This document shows, in pieces, positions 8,961 to 20,344 of a DNA stretch of 64,000 nucleotides. A program made the position numbers and the translations under genes. The number at the start of each line of letters is the position of its first letter. Position 1 is the stretch's first letter. Where the stretch lies: the NCBI GenBank assembly GCA_025558095.1, contig JAIVFI010000042.1:1-64000 (forward strand), in the 5' to 3' direction. The notes below the pieces were generated by a model. The model ran no database searches and had not been told where the DNA came from. It saw only the letters and a program-made list of their open reading frames with translations. This DNA comes from Hyaloraphidium curvatum. Its lineage: Eukaryota; Monoblepharomycota; Hyaloraphidiomycetes; Hyaloraphidiales; Hyaloraphidiaceae.

Positions 8961-9369
8961 TGTGGCCGCGGTGCTGTCGGTCCGTCGATGCTTTGGGCGA
9001 GAAGTCGCGTCGACGGATTCCCGCGGCCAGCCAACGCATGCACCGCACATGAGCAATCGGAACCGAGGATCAAGGGTCTTCGTTACTTGCCGTCATGTTC
9101 CACCTGAACTGCTAACTCCTGTCGGACCTTCCTGCCACGCCGTGCACCTCTGGTAGGACAAGAAGAAGCTGAAGAGGGACGAACAGAGAGGGCAAAATGC
9201 CGCTGCCCGAACCGGATCGACGCCATCCGCGAGATGCTTTGCGATGATTGGGACGCATCGAGCTAGATGGGGACCGCCTGGGACGCCAATGCCGATGCGG
9301 CGGCGGCGGGGATCTGTGGCGGCCCAAACATCGGCCCGCCGAACCGTCCCCCACTCCATATTCCCCGCC
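8961..9369. other. Intergenic
   Basis: 409 bp upstream of the hydroxy-acid oxidase. No gene seen. A CCCAAACATCGGCCC sequence (9323-9337) resembles the element upstream of the small secreted genes. Confidence 0.35.
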
Positions 9370-10584
9370 ATGGCTCCGCCCGTTCCCGACGCGGTCGCCA
9401 AGTCGCCGTGGCTTGCGCACGCCGTCGCCTCCCCGGAAGCGCGCGACCGGTTCGCGGTGCAGCACGAGTTCGTCCCCGCGGCACGATCGGCGCTCGACGA
9501 CCGCACGTGGAACTACCTCCGCGGCGGCTCCGAGACGGAGACGGCGCTGCGGCGGAACCGCGCCGCGCTGGACTCGCTCGCCTTCTCGGCGCGCGTGCTC
9601 GTCGACGTCTCGGAGACGGACGCGTCGGCCGACTTTTTCGGGCGGAGGATCAGGCTGCCCGTCGCGCTGGCGCCGGTGGGCGCGCTGCAGAGCTTCCACT
9701 CAAAAGGAGGGGCAGCCGCCGCAGAGGGTGCCGGCGCGTTCGGCGTGCCGATGATCCAGTCGAGCGTGTCGGCGCCGTCGCTGGAAAAGGTCGCCGCCGC
9801 CGGGCCCGGGCCCAAGGTGTTCCAGCTCTACGTCCGCGGCGGGGACGACTTCATCGATCAGCACGTGGAGCGGGCCATCACGGCCGGCTACGACGCCTTT
9901 GCCATCACCGTCGACACGGCCGTCATCTCCCGGCGCGAGCGGGACCTCGAGGCGCGCTGGGTCAAGGCCTGGGCCGACCCCAACACGGCGCCGATGAAGT
10001 TCCAGGCCGCGCTCACCTGGGCGCAGATCGAGCGCGTGCGCCGCAAGTACCCCGGCGTGAAGCTGATCCTCAAGGGCATCCAGCGCGCCGACGACGCCGT
10101 GCGCGCCGCCGAGATGGGGATCGACGTCGTCTACGTGTCCAACCACGGCGGCAGGCAGCTCGACCACGCGAGGGGGAGCATCGAGGTGCTGCCCGAGGTC
10201 GTGCGCGCGGTGCGGGGGAGGGCCAAGGTGTGGGTCGACGGCGGGTTCGCGAGGGGGTCGGACGTGGTCAAGGCGATCGCGCTGGGCGCCGACCTCGTCG
10301 TCGTCGGGTGCGTCCGGCCTTGTCCTGTGCTTGCTTGTTCTAACCCTGAAGTACTCCGTGACCACAGCCGGCTGTACCTCTACGCCCTCTCCGCCGACGG
10401 CCCCCGCGGCATCACCCGCATGCTCGAGCTCCTCGAGGACGAGGTCCACCAGATCCTCGCGCTGATCGGCGCACCGACGCTCGCGCACCTGGACCCGTCG
10501 ATGGTGGTCCGCACGGACGGGCCGGTCGTGCAGCCGGGGGTGCTGAGCGCGTTCCCGCTGCTGGAGGGCAAGGAGAAGCTCTAG
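9370..10584 (+). CDS. FMN-dependent alpha-hydroxy-acid oxidase/dehydrogenase
   Basis: Exons 9370-10307 and 10368-10584; 384 residues. The 60-nt intron (GTGCGT donor, TTCTAAC branch) is in frame but inserts a non-family sequence between VVVG and RLYLYALSADG. Family features (PF01070, lactate/glycolate oxidase): the N-terminal WNYLRGGSETE, PVALAPVGALQSFHSKGG for FMN binding, QLYVRGG, the catalytic VSNHGGRQLD (His as base, Arg for carboxylate), VWVDGGFARGSDVVKAIALGA for FMN phosphate, and the G-R-LYLYAL strand. It oxidises 2-hydroxy acids to 2-keto acids. No PTS1-like C-terminus (ends KEKL), so compartment is open. Confidence 0.92.
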   Translation: MAPPVPDAVAKSPWLAHAVASPEARDRFAVQHEFVPAARSALDDRTWNYLRGGSETETALRRNRAALDSLAFSARVLVDVSETDASADFFGRRIRLPVALAPVGALQSFHSKGGAAAAEGAGAFGVPMIQSSVSAPSLEKVAAAGPGPKVFQLYVRGGDDFIDQHVERAITAGYDAFAITVDTAVISRRERDLEARWVKAWADPNTAPMKFQAALTWAQIERVRRKYPGVKLILKGIQRADDAVRAAEMGIDVVYVSNHGGRQLDHARGSIEVLPEVVRAVRGRAKVWVDGGFARGSDVVKAIALGADLVVVGCVRPCPVLACSNPEVLRDHSRLYLYALSADGPRGITRMLELLEDEVHQILALIGAPTLAHLDPSMVVRTDGPVVQPGVLSAFPLLEGKEKL

Positions 10585-10871
10585 ACGTTGTGGGCTGGGG
10601 TAGGACCGGGAGAGCGATCCATCGGGACTCTAGGTGCATCAGGCACGAAACCAGCCCGCTCGCTAGTGTAAATGTGTGTGTAACGCGCGGACGAATGCCG
10701 ACCGGTGCAAGCCTCCGGCGAGATCCGAGGTCAGGGTCTCCGCCAAGCGAGATCCCGCGAACAGACCAAGCACACCCCGCTCCCGCGCCCGACACCCCCG
10801 CCGACGCGTCCCCTCCTTCCCCCTCCCTGCCCCCCGCTCGCCGCGCCCGGGGCGCCCCGCACCGCCCCGCG

Positions 10872-13800
10872 ATGGCGCACACCCGCACGGCGTCCGAGTC
10901 GTCGCGCGACGCGCCGCCGCCCGCGCCCGCCGCGCCCGGCCGCCGGCCGAAGCCGCGCACGGGCACCGAGATCCGCGCGGCGCTCGAGGACCACTACCGC
11001 GTGGTCAGCTCGGTGATTCTGGCAAAGATGAACCCGCTCACGGGGCTGCTGCCCGCGAGCACGGCGGTGACCATCCACGGCGGTGGGCGGGCCTGATCCC
11101 TCCCCGGCACACGGCAACTGATGTGGGAACGCGCGGCAGACTACACGGACGCGTGGGTCCGCGACAACAGTGGGCTGACGTGTCGCCTCGCCCCGCCGGA
11201 CGCCCCTCTGACCGGCACCGTCCCATCCGTCTGCCCGCAGTCAACTCGATCTTTGCCGTCTTTGCCCTCGCGCTCGCGTACCGCCGGATCGACGACAGCC
11301 AGGGGCGGTACTACGAGCTGCAGCACTGCGTGGTCAAGAACATGAGGGGGATGATGGGCTGCATGATGAAGCAGGCGCCGAAGGGTGGGTCTTGGCGGGT
11401 TGCGACACCCTTGTGGTTCTGGCTGACTCGCAGCCGGCAGTGGAGAAGTTCAAGCACACCCAGGTGACCCCCCCTTTCCGAGTCCCGCCCCCCTCCCCTC
11501 CCACAACTGATCTCCTCCCCGCCCGCCCAGGCACCCATGGACGCCCTCCACGCCAAGTACTCCACCACCACCGGCGACGTCGTCGTCGGCGACGCCGAAT
11601 GGGGCCACCTCCAGATCGACGCCACCTCGCTGTTCCTGATCGCGCTGGCCCAGATGACCCTCGCCGGGTTGGAGATCGTGTGGACCATGGATGAGGTGGA
11701 TTTCGTCCAAAACCTGACGTACTACATCGAGAGGGCGTACCGGACGCCGGATTTCGGGCACTGGGAGCGGGGCGACAAGGTGCGGCGCTCGAGCCCCCCT
11801 CAGCGGCCATCGTGGCTGATTCGCGTCCCGCAGATCAACCACGGCCGCCCCGAGCTCAACTCGTCGTCGATCGGCATGGCGCTCGCCGCGCTCGAGTCGA
11901 TCAACGGGGTCAACCTGTTCGGCGCGCGCGGCGGACCGGCGAGCGTGGTCAGGGTCCTCGAGGACGAGGTGGCGAGGAACAGGGTGACGATCGAGGCGGC
12001 GCTGCCGAGGGAGAGCGCGAGCAAGGTCGGGATGCTGGGCCGTCGTCTGCCGCACTGCTGTTGACGAGTGCGTTCTCCCGACAGGAAGTCGACGCGGCCG
12101 TGCTCGCCGCCATCTCCTTCCCCTCATTCGCCGTGCGCGACCCCGAGCTCGTCGAGCTGACCAAGCGCGAGATCATCACCAAGCTGCAGGGCAACTACGG
12201 CCTGAAGCGGTTCCTCCGCGACGGCCACCAGTGCGGTGGGCCTCCTCGCTCCCCGTCCCCTGCCCACGGCCGCTGACTTCCCGCCCCGTGGCAGCCCTCG
12301 AGGACATCAGCAGGATCTACTACGACCCGCACGAGCTGCAGATCTTCGAGAAGATCGAGAGCGAGTGGCCGCTGTTCTACACGTACCTGCTGCTGGACGG
12401 CATCTTCAACGGGGACGCGGCGCAGGTCGAGGAGTACAGGGAGAGGATCGAGAACATTCTCGGTTGGTCGACCGCGACGCTGATTTACTCACCTGTTCTG
12501 ATCGGATCCGGTTCGCGGCGGCCAACAGTCGACTCGACGACCGTCTCGGGCTTCGACCCGCACTCCTTCGTCGACCTCAACGTGCACTTCCCCGCCCTCC
12601 ACGGCACCGCCGGCGCCGACATGCCCCTCAAGTCCCCCCTCCCCCCCGACTCGATCGCCCTTCTCCCCGAGCTCTACTTCGTCCCCAAGCAGCTCATCGA
12701 GGCCGAGCGCGCCGAGCCCCGCAGCCAGAAGCGCCTGCCCGGCGAAAACGTCCCCCTGGTGTGGGCGCAGAGCCTGTGGATCACGGCGCAGCTGCTCATG
12801 GACGGGCTGATCGAGCCCGCGGACATGGACCCCCTGGGGCGGCGGTTCAACGCCCGCAGGCCGAAGAAGGACACGGTGGTGCAGGTGGTCCTGGTCGCCG
12901 AGAGCCCGGCGCTGCAGGCGCGGCTGCGGAACCTGGGGATGGAGACGCAGACCATGGACGAGCTCGGGACGGTCGCGGTGCGGGGGCCCAACGGGCTCAG
13001 GGACGCGCTCTCGGTGCTGGGGATGAACCAGAAGCTCGGGCTGACGGGGCGACCGCAGCGTGCCGTGGGCATCCTGTCGACGAGCAAGCTGTGGCGCGTC
13101 GAGGGGAGCTTGTACTCGTTCCTGCCCATCTTCCTGGACCGCGACGAGTTCTACGGGGCGTCGGACCCGGACTACATGGTGAGGGCGCGGCCGCGAGCTT
13201 GAGGGTCCTATCGCGCTGAAGCTCGCGTTCTGAAAAGGTCGACCTATTCGTCACGCACCTCAACTTCCTCAAGAACCACTGTGGGTGGCGGGTGGGAGCG
13301 GCCGTCAACATGCGCTGACGACCCTGCTCTTGCTTCTCATAACCCGCAGGGAACTCGCCTGGCCGCCCGACGATGACCATCCTCATCACCGAGCAGCTCA
13401 TGCGCCCCTTCCGCCACGTCTCGCGGGTCCAGCCCGGCCGCCGCACCTTCCTCCAGCTCGTCAACGAGGCCAAGGCCGGGCAGGTCGGCGACGTCCGCGT
13501 GCGCCTCGGGCGGATGCAGGAGATGGTCCCCACGTCGTGCATCGAGTCGCTCGACTTCCTCACCCGGAGGGTGGGGACGGCCGAGGACTGGAAGCGGATC
13601 CTGAGCGGCAAGGCATCGTTCGACGCCAGCGTGCCGATGGACAAGCTGACGCTCGACCGTACGATCCGGACTCGGAAGCAGAGCGGCGGGCTGTCGCGGA
13701 GGGATTCGGGTGGGTTCGACCGCGAACAGGCGGTACGGGACTTCCTGACGCCAGGGCCACCGCACTCCGAACCCACAGCGATGTTCAAGTCGTTCAAGCT

Positions 13801-16043
13801 CCCCATCGAGGAGATCGCCACCACCGACGCGGTCCTGGGCACGACCGCCTTCGAGTTCCCCTCGCCGACCAACCCCCCGTCTGCACTCCCCACCTCGTAC
13901 ATCAGCTCCAAGGCCGACAAGGCCGGCTCCTACTTCGCCGCCGAGCCCGAGCGCGAGGACCCCCCCGCCGACGGCTCCTGGCGGCTTAAGAAGCACGTCG
14001 GCGGCACCGTCGAGATCGAGCCCATCAACGAGTCCCTGGCGCTGGACGTGTCCGACCCGAGCAAGGTGCCCGACGCCGTGGCGGCGCTACGCGAGTCGAG
14101 CAGCCTGTTCGACCAGGCCGACATCCTCGAGTACCTCAAGGCGGTCAAGGGCGGGGACTTTGACGTGCAGGGCGCGGGCAAGGTGGACGACCTGCTCGAA
14201 GAGATCTACCAGAAGGCGTCCAATTTGGCGTGGGTTGCGCGCGCCCCTCATCGCGATCCAGCTGAGCCCCACCCTCCCCCAGCCTGTGGAACGTGGTCCG
14301 CCAGACCGCCGCCCTCCTCCGCAAGACCCCCAGCGGCCTCTCGCAGCACCTCCTGGACCTTCTCGTCCGCCGCATCCCCCTCTCGGTCGGCCACGGCCCC
14401 GGCGAGTTCCTCATCACCACCACCGGCCGCCCCATGGGGGACATGAACGCGCCCTCGGTCCTGAACCCCAAGGAGATCGCGTCGCTCATGTACGACCACG
14501 TCGGGGACTCGCGCGACGGCGCGATGCTGATCGAGGTGGTGATGGCGCTCTCGGACGCCTCCAAGGCCGACCCGCACCTCCTCGCCGGCGTCGCCCGGCT
14601 GCGCATCTCCAAGATCCTCGGGGCGCTGGTGGACGAGCTCAGCCGGACGTACAGCGAGGGGTACGAGGCCGCGCACGAGCGGCTGATGGCGCTCAGCCCG
14701 ACCGAGGTGCGGACGCTCGTGAGGAAGCTGCTCGAGGCGCACGACACGGCGGTGCAGAGGGGCCCGCAGAGGACGGCGACGCCCATCAGCGGCGGGGGGT
14801 TGCTCAAGGGGGATGTGGAGGCGGAAAAGGCGCCGGCCAGGGTGGCGAGGCTGCCGAAGGTGCTGGAGCTGCGGGCGCAGTCGGCGGGGGAGAGCGCGGG
14901 CAACTTCGCGACCGTGGACGTGCTCGTGGACGGCCAGCCCGTCGCGCTGCCCGACAGCCTCGCCCTCGGCCCCGCCTCGCGCGGCCTCGTGGTCGTGGTC
15001 GTCGACACCACCCTCGGCATCGTCACCTTTGCCGCCTCGTTCGACACCCACGCCGCGGACGAGGAGGCCGCGGACCTCGCTGGGTTCGTCGAGGAGCTCA
15101 AGGACGGCGAGGCGGTCGCGGTGGCGTGCAAGGACGACAGCTCGGAGCACCTCGCCGAGCCGGCGCTGGCGGCGATCGAGGCCAAGCTGGGGTCCAAGCT
15201 CGTCAGGAAGATCGGGTTCAGGGACTCGTGGGCGCTGGTCGCGGTCGCCGGGGACCCCTCCACGACGCGGGAATCGCTCGTCCCCGCGTCCGAGGCCCGC
15301 CCCTCGGACCGCGTGGAGCTGCGCGTAGACATGGCCGCCGCGCGGGAGCGGATCAACTTCATGCAGCTCGCAGAGAACGAGGCGTTCGCGACGTCGGCGT
15401 CCCTGGCGATGCTGGCGCCGAGCCTGGGGGAGTGGTACCGCCGCCGCGCCGTGGACGGGGCGCTGAACCGCGTGCCGGAGGGGTTCTACAAGAAGGTGGG
15501 TGGGGCGCGGGCCATCGGCGGACGCGGATTGCTGACGACGATTCTTGGCGGCGGTGACACCCACAGGTCTGGGACCTCCTCTCCCACTCCAAAGGTCTCT
15601 CCCTCTCCCCCGCCCCCAGCGACGGCTCCAAGACCCTGCACAGCCAACCGCTGGTCTCGGAAAAGACCGCCGAGGAGTTCAACTTCGCCATGGCCGTCGA
15701 GACGTGGCTGGACGCGGTGGAGGACGCGGCGAGCAGGGAGGTGGTGTGCGAGCTGGTGGACTGCATGGGGGTCAAGGAGCGGGACGGGGTGGTTAACCTC
15801 GTCGAGGTCGTGAGGTGGGTCCCCTGCGGCTCGGCGCTGCCCCCCGTGCGCCGTTGCCCTTGTTGACTTGGGACCCACAGGGACGCCATCTCGGCGCACT
15901 GGACCGCCTGGGCCTCGTCCTACGTCGCCGACGGCGGCTCGGCCGACATCGCGGAGCACACGCGGCTGGCGACGCGGATCTTCGAGGACCTGTCGGAGGA
16001 GGAGGCGCGGAGGTACCTCACCGCCGCGCTGGGGGACAGGTAG
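10872..16043 (+). CDS. Phosphorylase b kinase regulatory (alpha/beta) subunit with inserted ILEI/FAM3-like domain
   Basis: Fourteen exons, all phases consistent: 10872-11082, 11140-11169, 11241-11384, 11441-11463, 11531-11779, 11834-12025, 12085-12235, 12295-12462, 12529-13178, 13238-13280, 13350-14229, 14283-15495, 15567-15814, 15881-16043; 1,454 residues, against about 1,100-1,240 in animals. Exons 2 and 4 are micro-exons (30 and 23 nt). PhK signatures: [103 protein letters not shown], and the C-terminal [20 protein letters not shown] calmodulin-binding region. Residues ~1117-1240 match ILEI/PANDER (FAM3) domains ([39 protein letters not shown]). The insert sits where animal alpha/beta subunits have their phosphorylated regulatory loop. 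No CaaX box at the C-terminus. Confidence 0.9.
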
Positions 16044-16226
16044 ACGCGGGGCGGGTCGCGCAGTCGGGTCGCGGGACGGAAAAAAGAGCCGAGAAAGAGA
16101 GACGCACGGGAGAGGATCTAAATGTGTACCATCGATAAGCTTGGTATCCTACAATTCCAGCCGCCCCCCAAACGCCTCCGCCCCGAAGCTCCCCACCCTC
16201 GACCCGCTTCGCGCCACCCCCCGCAA

Positions 16227-17797
16227 TCACAGCCACTGCTTGTACATGCACTTTGGCACGATCCGCCCGCACCGCGCGTAGTACTTCCCCTTGTTCGGCC
16301 CCTCCTCCTTGCTCTGCCGGACCGGACCGCATCAGCCGGCCGCCCGCGGACGAGCAACCGCACCGCAGGGGAACCCACCATCCCGACGTACACCAGCAGC
16401 CCGCAGTCGCACTTTGGTTTGGTGTCCAGGAACTCCTCCGCCGTCATGGTCTTTGGCTTCTTGCTCCCTTTCTGCTCGCCCGGGGTGCCGGCCTCGCTCG
16501 GGGCGCGTTTGGCGCGGCGGGGCTCGCGGTCCTCGGAGGACGTCTCGGCCGAGCGCCACAGGCCGGGGAGCAGGCGGCGGACCTCGGCGACGAAGGGCTC
16601 GACGTCGGGGGCGAGGATGAGGTACGAGCCGGAGCGGTCGGGGTTGTTCCTGCGGCATCGGGGCGCGGGGTCGTCAGCCGGGCGCACGTCGGTGAAGCGG
16701 GCGGACGGAACGCACCTGCGGTTGAACTCCTGCGCGATACTGACGATGCGCCCGTGCAGCTCCGTGCCCCACTTTGTCCTGCTGAGCACGCGGGAGAGGG
16801 TGGCGGGGTCGTCCTTGAAGTGCTCCCTGAAGTTGGCGTTCAGCCGCTCGAAGGGCGAGTTGGGGTCGCGCTTCTTCTTGCTCGGGCCCTTGGGGCGCGG
16901 GAGCTGCCCGGGCAGGTCGTCCCCGGGGGCATCCGAGAACGGCGAAGGCGGGTCGTCGTCGAGCATCGAGAGGTCGATGGTCTGTGCCGCGGGTCGGGAG
17001 CGGGGTGCCGAGGCGGGGTCGAGCGAGATCGAGTCCGGGGAGTCGGCGGCGTCGGCACTTTCGGCCTTGACTTCCGAGACGGCGGGGGGCGCGGGGGCGG
17101 GCAGGCTGCGCACGGCGCGCTTGACCTCCCTTCCGATCTCGCCGGCGAGCTCCGCGCGGATCTCCGCCTTCAACTGTGAAGCCAGCTCGGCGGCCAGCTC
17201 GGCCTTGAGCTCGGCGCGCAGCTCGGCCTTGAGCTCCGCGCGCATCTGCGCGGTGGCTGCTGCGCGTGCCTCTGCGTGCAGCTCGCCGCGCACCTCCATC
17301 AGCAGCTTGGCGAGGTCGTGCTCGAGGGCCGCGCGCACGGCGCCCCGCAGGTCCTCGTCCGCGAAGGCGGGCATCGGGGGAGCGGGGGCCGGTGCCGCCA
17401 CCGCCTTGGGCGCCACGGCGGCCGCGGCATCCATCGCCACCAGCCGCACGTGCGGCTCGAGCAGATCGCGCACGGTGCTGTACAGGTGCGCCTCGAAGTA
17501 CTTTCTGGTGAATGCGCCGAGGAAGCCGACGATGTCGCCGCCGTCGCCGCCCGCCGGCCCCGCCGCCACCGCCGCCTTGAGCGCGCGCCGCAGCTCCGTG
17601 CGCGCCACGTGGCGCAGCCGCTCCTCCGTGCGCGACGCGCCCTTTGCCGGCGAGCCGCCCTCGCCCGCCGGCTTGCCCGCACCCTCGCCGCCGCCCTCCG
17701 CGCCCCCCGCCGCCGCGCCGCCCGCCGGCTCGTTGTGCAGCGTCTTGTCCGTCGGCGTGGCCTCGGGCGGCGCGGCCTCCATGGCGTCGGTCTGCAT
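16227..17797 (-). CDS. GRF zinc-finger protein with Lys/Ala/Glu helical repeat
   Basis: Two exons on the minus strand: 17797-16379 and 16313-16227 (65-nt intron, GTGGGT donor), 501 residues. Order: disordered Pro/Gly/Ala N-terminus; a predicted helix with heptad-like AELKAELRAELKAELAAEL; an acidic, Ser-rich linker with TIDLSMLDDD; a basic PKGPSKKKRDPNSPF patch; a globular segment; and at the C-terminus CDCGLLVYVG joined by splicing to GPNKGKYYARCG and CMYKQWL. That last part is a GRF-type zinc finger (PF06839, CxCG...GPNxGRxFYxC...C), known to bind single-stranded nucleic acid in topoisomerase III and APE2. A nuclear DNA- or RNA-related role is inferred. The read-through version without splicing destroys the finger, which supports the intron. 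Confidence 0.7.
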
Positions 17798-18433
17798 CGC
17801 GGCAGAGTCAGAAAGGAATGCGTGGCCTTGCGGCGCCGGCCAAGCCGCCGGGGCCCGGAATCGGGGTCCCTGGCCGGTCCAGAGGTAAACCGGCCCACGC
17901 GCCCACGGCGTTGCGTGAGCACCGGGGCAAAGGTCACGATCGATGGCAGGCCCAGCTGGTCGTCGGCAGCGCGGGGTCTCGAACAGTTGAGAGGCACGGG
18001 GACCCCGGCATCGCCATGCCGGCGCTCCGAGCCCCATCCCTACGCCCTCCGAAAATCCGCAAACATGTAGATCAATTCCCGCAAACCGTTCCGATCCGTT
18101 CTCGGGGACCTCGTTTCATCGTCGGGCGGTGGATTCGGGCTTAACTCGCGCGATTCTCGCCAGCGCACGCGGCCGATCCATCTTTGCCTCTTTTCCGCGC
18201 CTCGGAAGCCCTCCACAACCCTGGACATGGTCGGAAAAATCCCCGATCCGACTCCAATCGCATTGTTTGCATTGGTGTCGTCGATGCCGGCCGTGATCAG
18301 GCCCGACGTTGGCCCTCCGCGGCGGCGATCCGCCCCAGCCGATTACCCAGTCGAGACACGAAGCCGGCCGCCCCTCGGACCGTGAAACTGCGCACTTTCG
18401 CCACCGGAACGGTAAGCTCGGCTCGACCAAGGC
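17798..18433. other. Intergenic
   Basis: 636 bp. No open frame with family features; contains the promoter of the GRF gene and the eroded 5' side of the fragment that follows. Confidence 0.35.
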
Positions 18434-18643
18434 TTCCTGAGGCTCTACGATGCCGGTGCGCGCGAGCCGTCCCCCGCGGAGGCCGTGGCGCTGCTGCGCG
18501 ACCCGGGCGCGCGGCACATCGACGGCTGGGAGGGCGATCTGCACCGCTTCGCGGGGCGGTTCCTGGTGGGCAGGATCGCGGAGCCCGCACAGGGGTTCGG
18601 GGCCAGGATGACGATCGAGACCGTGTGCCCGGACGTGCAGTAG
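18434..18643 (+). pseudogene. C-terminal fragment of the unknown protein family encoded at 19011-19580
   Basis: A 69-codon frame beginning FLRLYDAGAREPSPAEAV and continuing PGARHIDGWEGDLHRFAGRF to a TAG at 18641-18643. It is near-identical over about 50 residues to the intact paralogue on the opposite strand at 19011-19580. Its N-terminal half is missing, and a possible intron border (AAG) directly precedes it. The last 15 residues differ from the paralogue. Confidence 0.5.
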
Positions 18644-19010
18644 GGAGACGACTGTAGGGGCTGGCGCGTTTCCCGGTCTTCGGAGTATTTTGCGTCGCAC
18701 ACGCCGATCGGCGGGTTGATGAGCGCCGCCGCACCCCGCGGGTGCCTCACGTCCTCGTTCGCAAGCGGCAGAACATCTCGATCGCGTCCTTCTTCAGCCC
18801 TAGGCACGCCTCCAACTGGCCCAGCCCACCGGTTCGCCGTGTCCCTCGCAAAACCAGGCGACGAACGCGCCGGAGACCGGGAATCCAGCGGGCTGTCCAT
18901 GTAGGCTGGGCGCCAGTCGTACATGTAGGAAGAGCGCCGAGCCCGTGGAAGTATCGTCCCGACGCGTCACGAGGAACCGGCGAGCACCGTCTCGCGATTG
19001 CACTGGCCCA
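18644..19010. other. Intergenic with possible eroded coding remnants
   Basis: On the minus strand around 18750-18920 pieces such as QLEACLGLKKDAIEMF occur in broken frames, suggesting a decayed exon. No gene could be assembled. Confidence 0.25.
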
Positions 19011-19580
19011 TCAGTCCCGCTTGTCGTGCACGCCCACCATCGACCTCACCCTTGCGGGGGCCTTGAACGCGCGCAACGCGGCGGCGCTCATCGGCCCGTC
19101 CCGCGTCCAGTCGGCCTCGGCGCGGAACGCCTCCTCCTGCCGTGCCATGTAATCCCGTATCCCCTCTGCGGGCTCCGCGATCCTGCCCACAAGGAATCGC
19201 CCCGCGAAGCGCTCCAGATCGCCCTCCCAACCGTCGATGTGCCGCGCGCCCGGGTCGCCCAGCAGCGCCGCGGCCTCCGCGGGGGACGGCTCCCGCGGGC
19301 CGGCGTCGTAGAGCCGCAGGCACGCGCGCTCCAGCGGGGACAGCCCGAACGCGGCCGCGGTGTCCCAGATGACGGCGTAGAGCTGCTGCGTGGGGCCGAA
19401 CCGGTCCAGCGCGACCGGCAGGAAGACGGGCGCGCGCGAGGGGATCCCGACAAGCGCGAAAAGCGTGGGCACCGTGGGCGGCCGGCGGCCCTCCGCGTCG
19501 TCGGCTTCGGCGTTCTCGCCTTCTGCGGCGCCGACGGCCGCTGCCTCCGCTGCCGCACTGTCGGGGAGCCGCGGGAGCAT
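19011..19580 (-). CDS. Unknown protein, intact member of a locally duplicated family
   Basis: 189 residues from the ATG at 19580-19578 to the stop at 19011. The N-terminal 40 residues are Ala/Glu-rich and probably disordered. The rest is compact and mixed: FALVGIPSRAPVFLPVALDR, QLYAVIWDTAAAFGLSPLER, LRLYDAGPREPSPAEAAAL, DGWEGDLERFAGRFLVGRIA. No signal peptide or membrane segment. The fragment at 18434-18643 on the opposite strand matches residues ~90-150. Family not recognised; conservation between the two copies supports it being a real gene. Confidence 0.5.
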   Translation of the reverse strand: MLPRLPDSAAAEAAAVGAAEGENAEADDAEGRRPPTVPTLFALVGIPSRAPVFLPVALDRFGPTQQLYAVIWDTAAAFGLSPLERACLRLYDAGPREPSPAEAAALLGDPGARHIDGWEGDLERFAGRFLVGRIAEPAEGIRDYMARQEEAFRAEADWTRDGPMSAAALRAFKAPARVRSMVGVHDKRD

Positions 19581-20029
19581 GGTGGTGTTGTCCTTTTCCG
19601 ACGCTACGAGGTCTACGGCGTGGCTCGTGACGAGCCACGACTGCCTTTCCCCGTCTTGTCACCACCACTGAATGGTGCTAGGTAGAGGACTGTGATGCCT
19701 TTCAAAGGGCGCTTTTGGAGGTCCACCGAAGAAGATGAAGATGCATTTGGAACTTTTGACTAAGCAAAGAAAAACTTGATCGCAGCGTCGAAGAGATGAA
19801 CGACAGCCCGACGGTCATGGCTGCGCCTCCCATCGCGAAGGCAACCTCGAGCACGCTGGCCGTCGCGAGCATGAAACGAAGCCCGGTGACGACCAAGCCG
19901 GCGCCGATGCCGAGCTCGAAAGCCACCTTGGGGGGCCTCTGGTTCGGACGCCGGATTGCGGGAACGTTTCCTGCGCATTGCAGGCGGCGGTTAGCTGTGA
20001 CCGCTGTAGAGCGTTTGCTTTCTCCTACC
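19581..20029. other. Gap with a short minus-strand membrane-like frame
   Basis: 449 bp. A minus-strand frame (19926-19702) encodes GLVVTGLRFMLATASVLEVA and AMGGAAMTVGLSFI, two probable membrane segments without a clear start. It follows a good donor (GTAGGA near 20026) and an acceptor ending GCGCAG, so it could be a 3' exon of the gene at 20030-20344, but the stop before the donor argues against it. Confidence 0.3.
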
Positions 20030-20344
20030 TCATTCGGCGGAGCCGAGGCTCAATACGAAAATGTAGAATCTGTCCCCCACGCAGGCCTGTTCGAGAGTGG
20101 TGTAGGGTTCCGGATGGTTGCCGAAAGCTTGACGTGCTTCTTCGTAAGTCGCCGGACGGTTTTGGGTCCAGAAAAGGGCACAGGCAGGCTCCGACGCCTG
20201 CGGGATCTGGAGCAGCGGGGCGGCGGCCCTGAAGACGTCGCGGCCGGTCGAGGACGCCCGGAGCCGTACGGGGACGTATGAAACGTCGCCGACGGAGGAA
20301 TGCACGCCGGGAAAGACCGCCACGTTGAGGTTGAGCTCGGCCAT
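20030..20344 (-). CDS. Hypothetical protein
   Basis: 104 residues from the ATG at 20344-20342 (MAELNLNVAVFPG). Composition is balanced and unlike random frames in this GC-rich DNA: VSYVPVRLRASSTGRDVF, LFWTQNRPATYEEARQAFG, GDRFYIFVLSLG. It reads like a small alpha/beta domain with alternating hydrophobics at both ends. No family recognised. A downstream exon on the same strand is possible. Confidence 0.4.
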   Translation of the reverse strand: MAELNLNVAVFPGVHSSVGDVSYVPVRLRASSTGRDVFRAAAPLLQIPQASEPACALFWTQNRPATYEEARQAFGNHPEPYTTLEQACVGDRFYIFVLSLGSAE

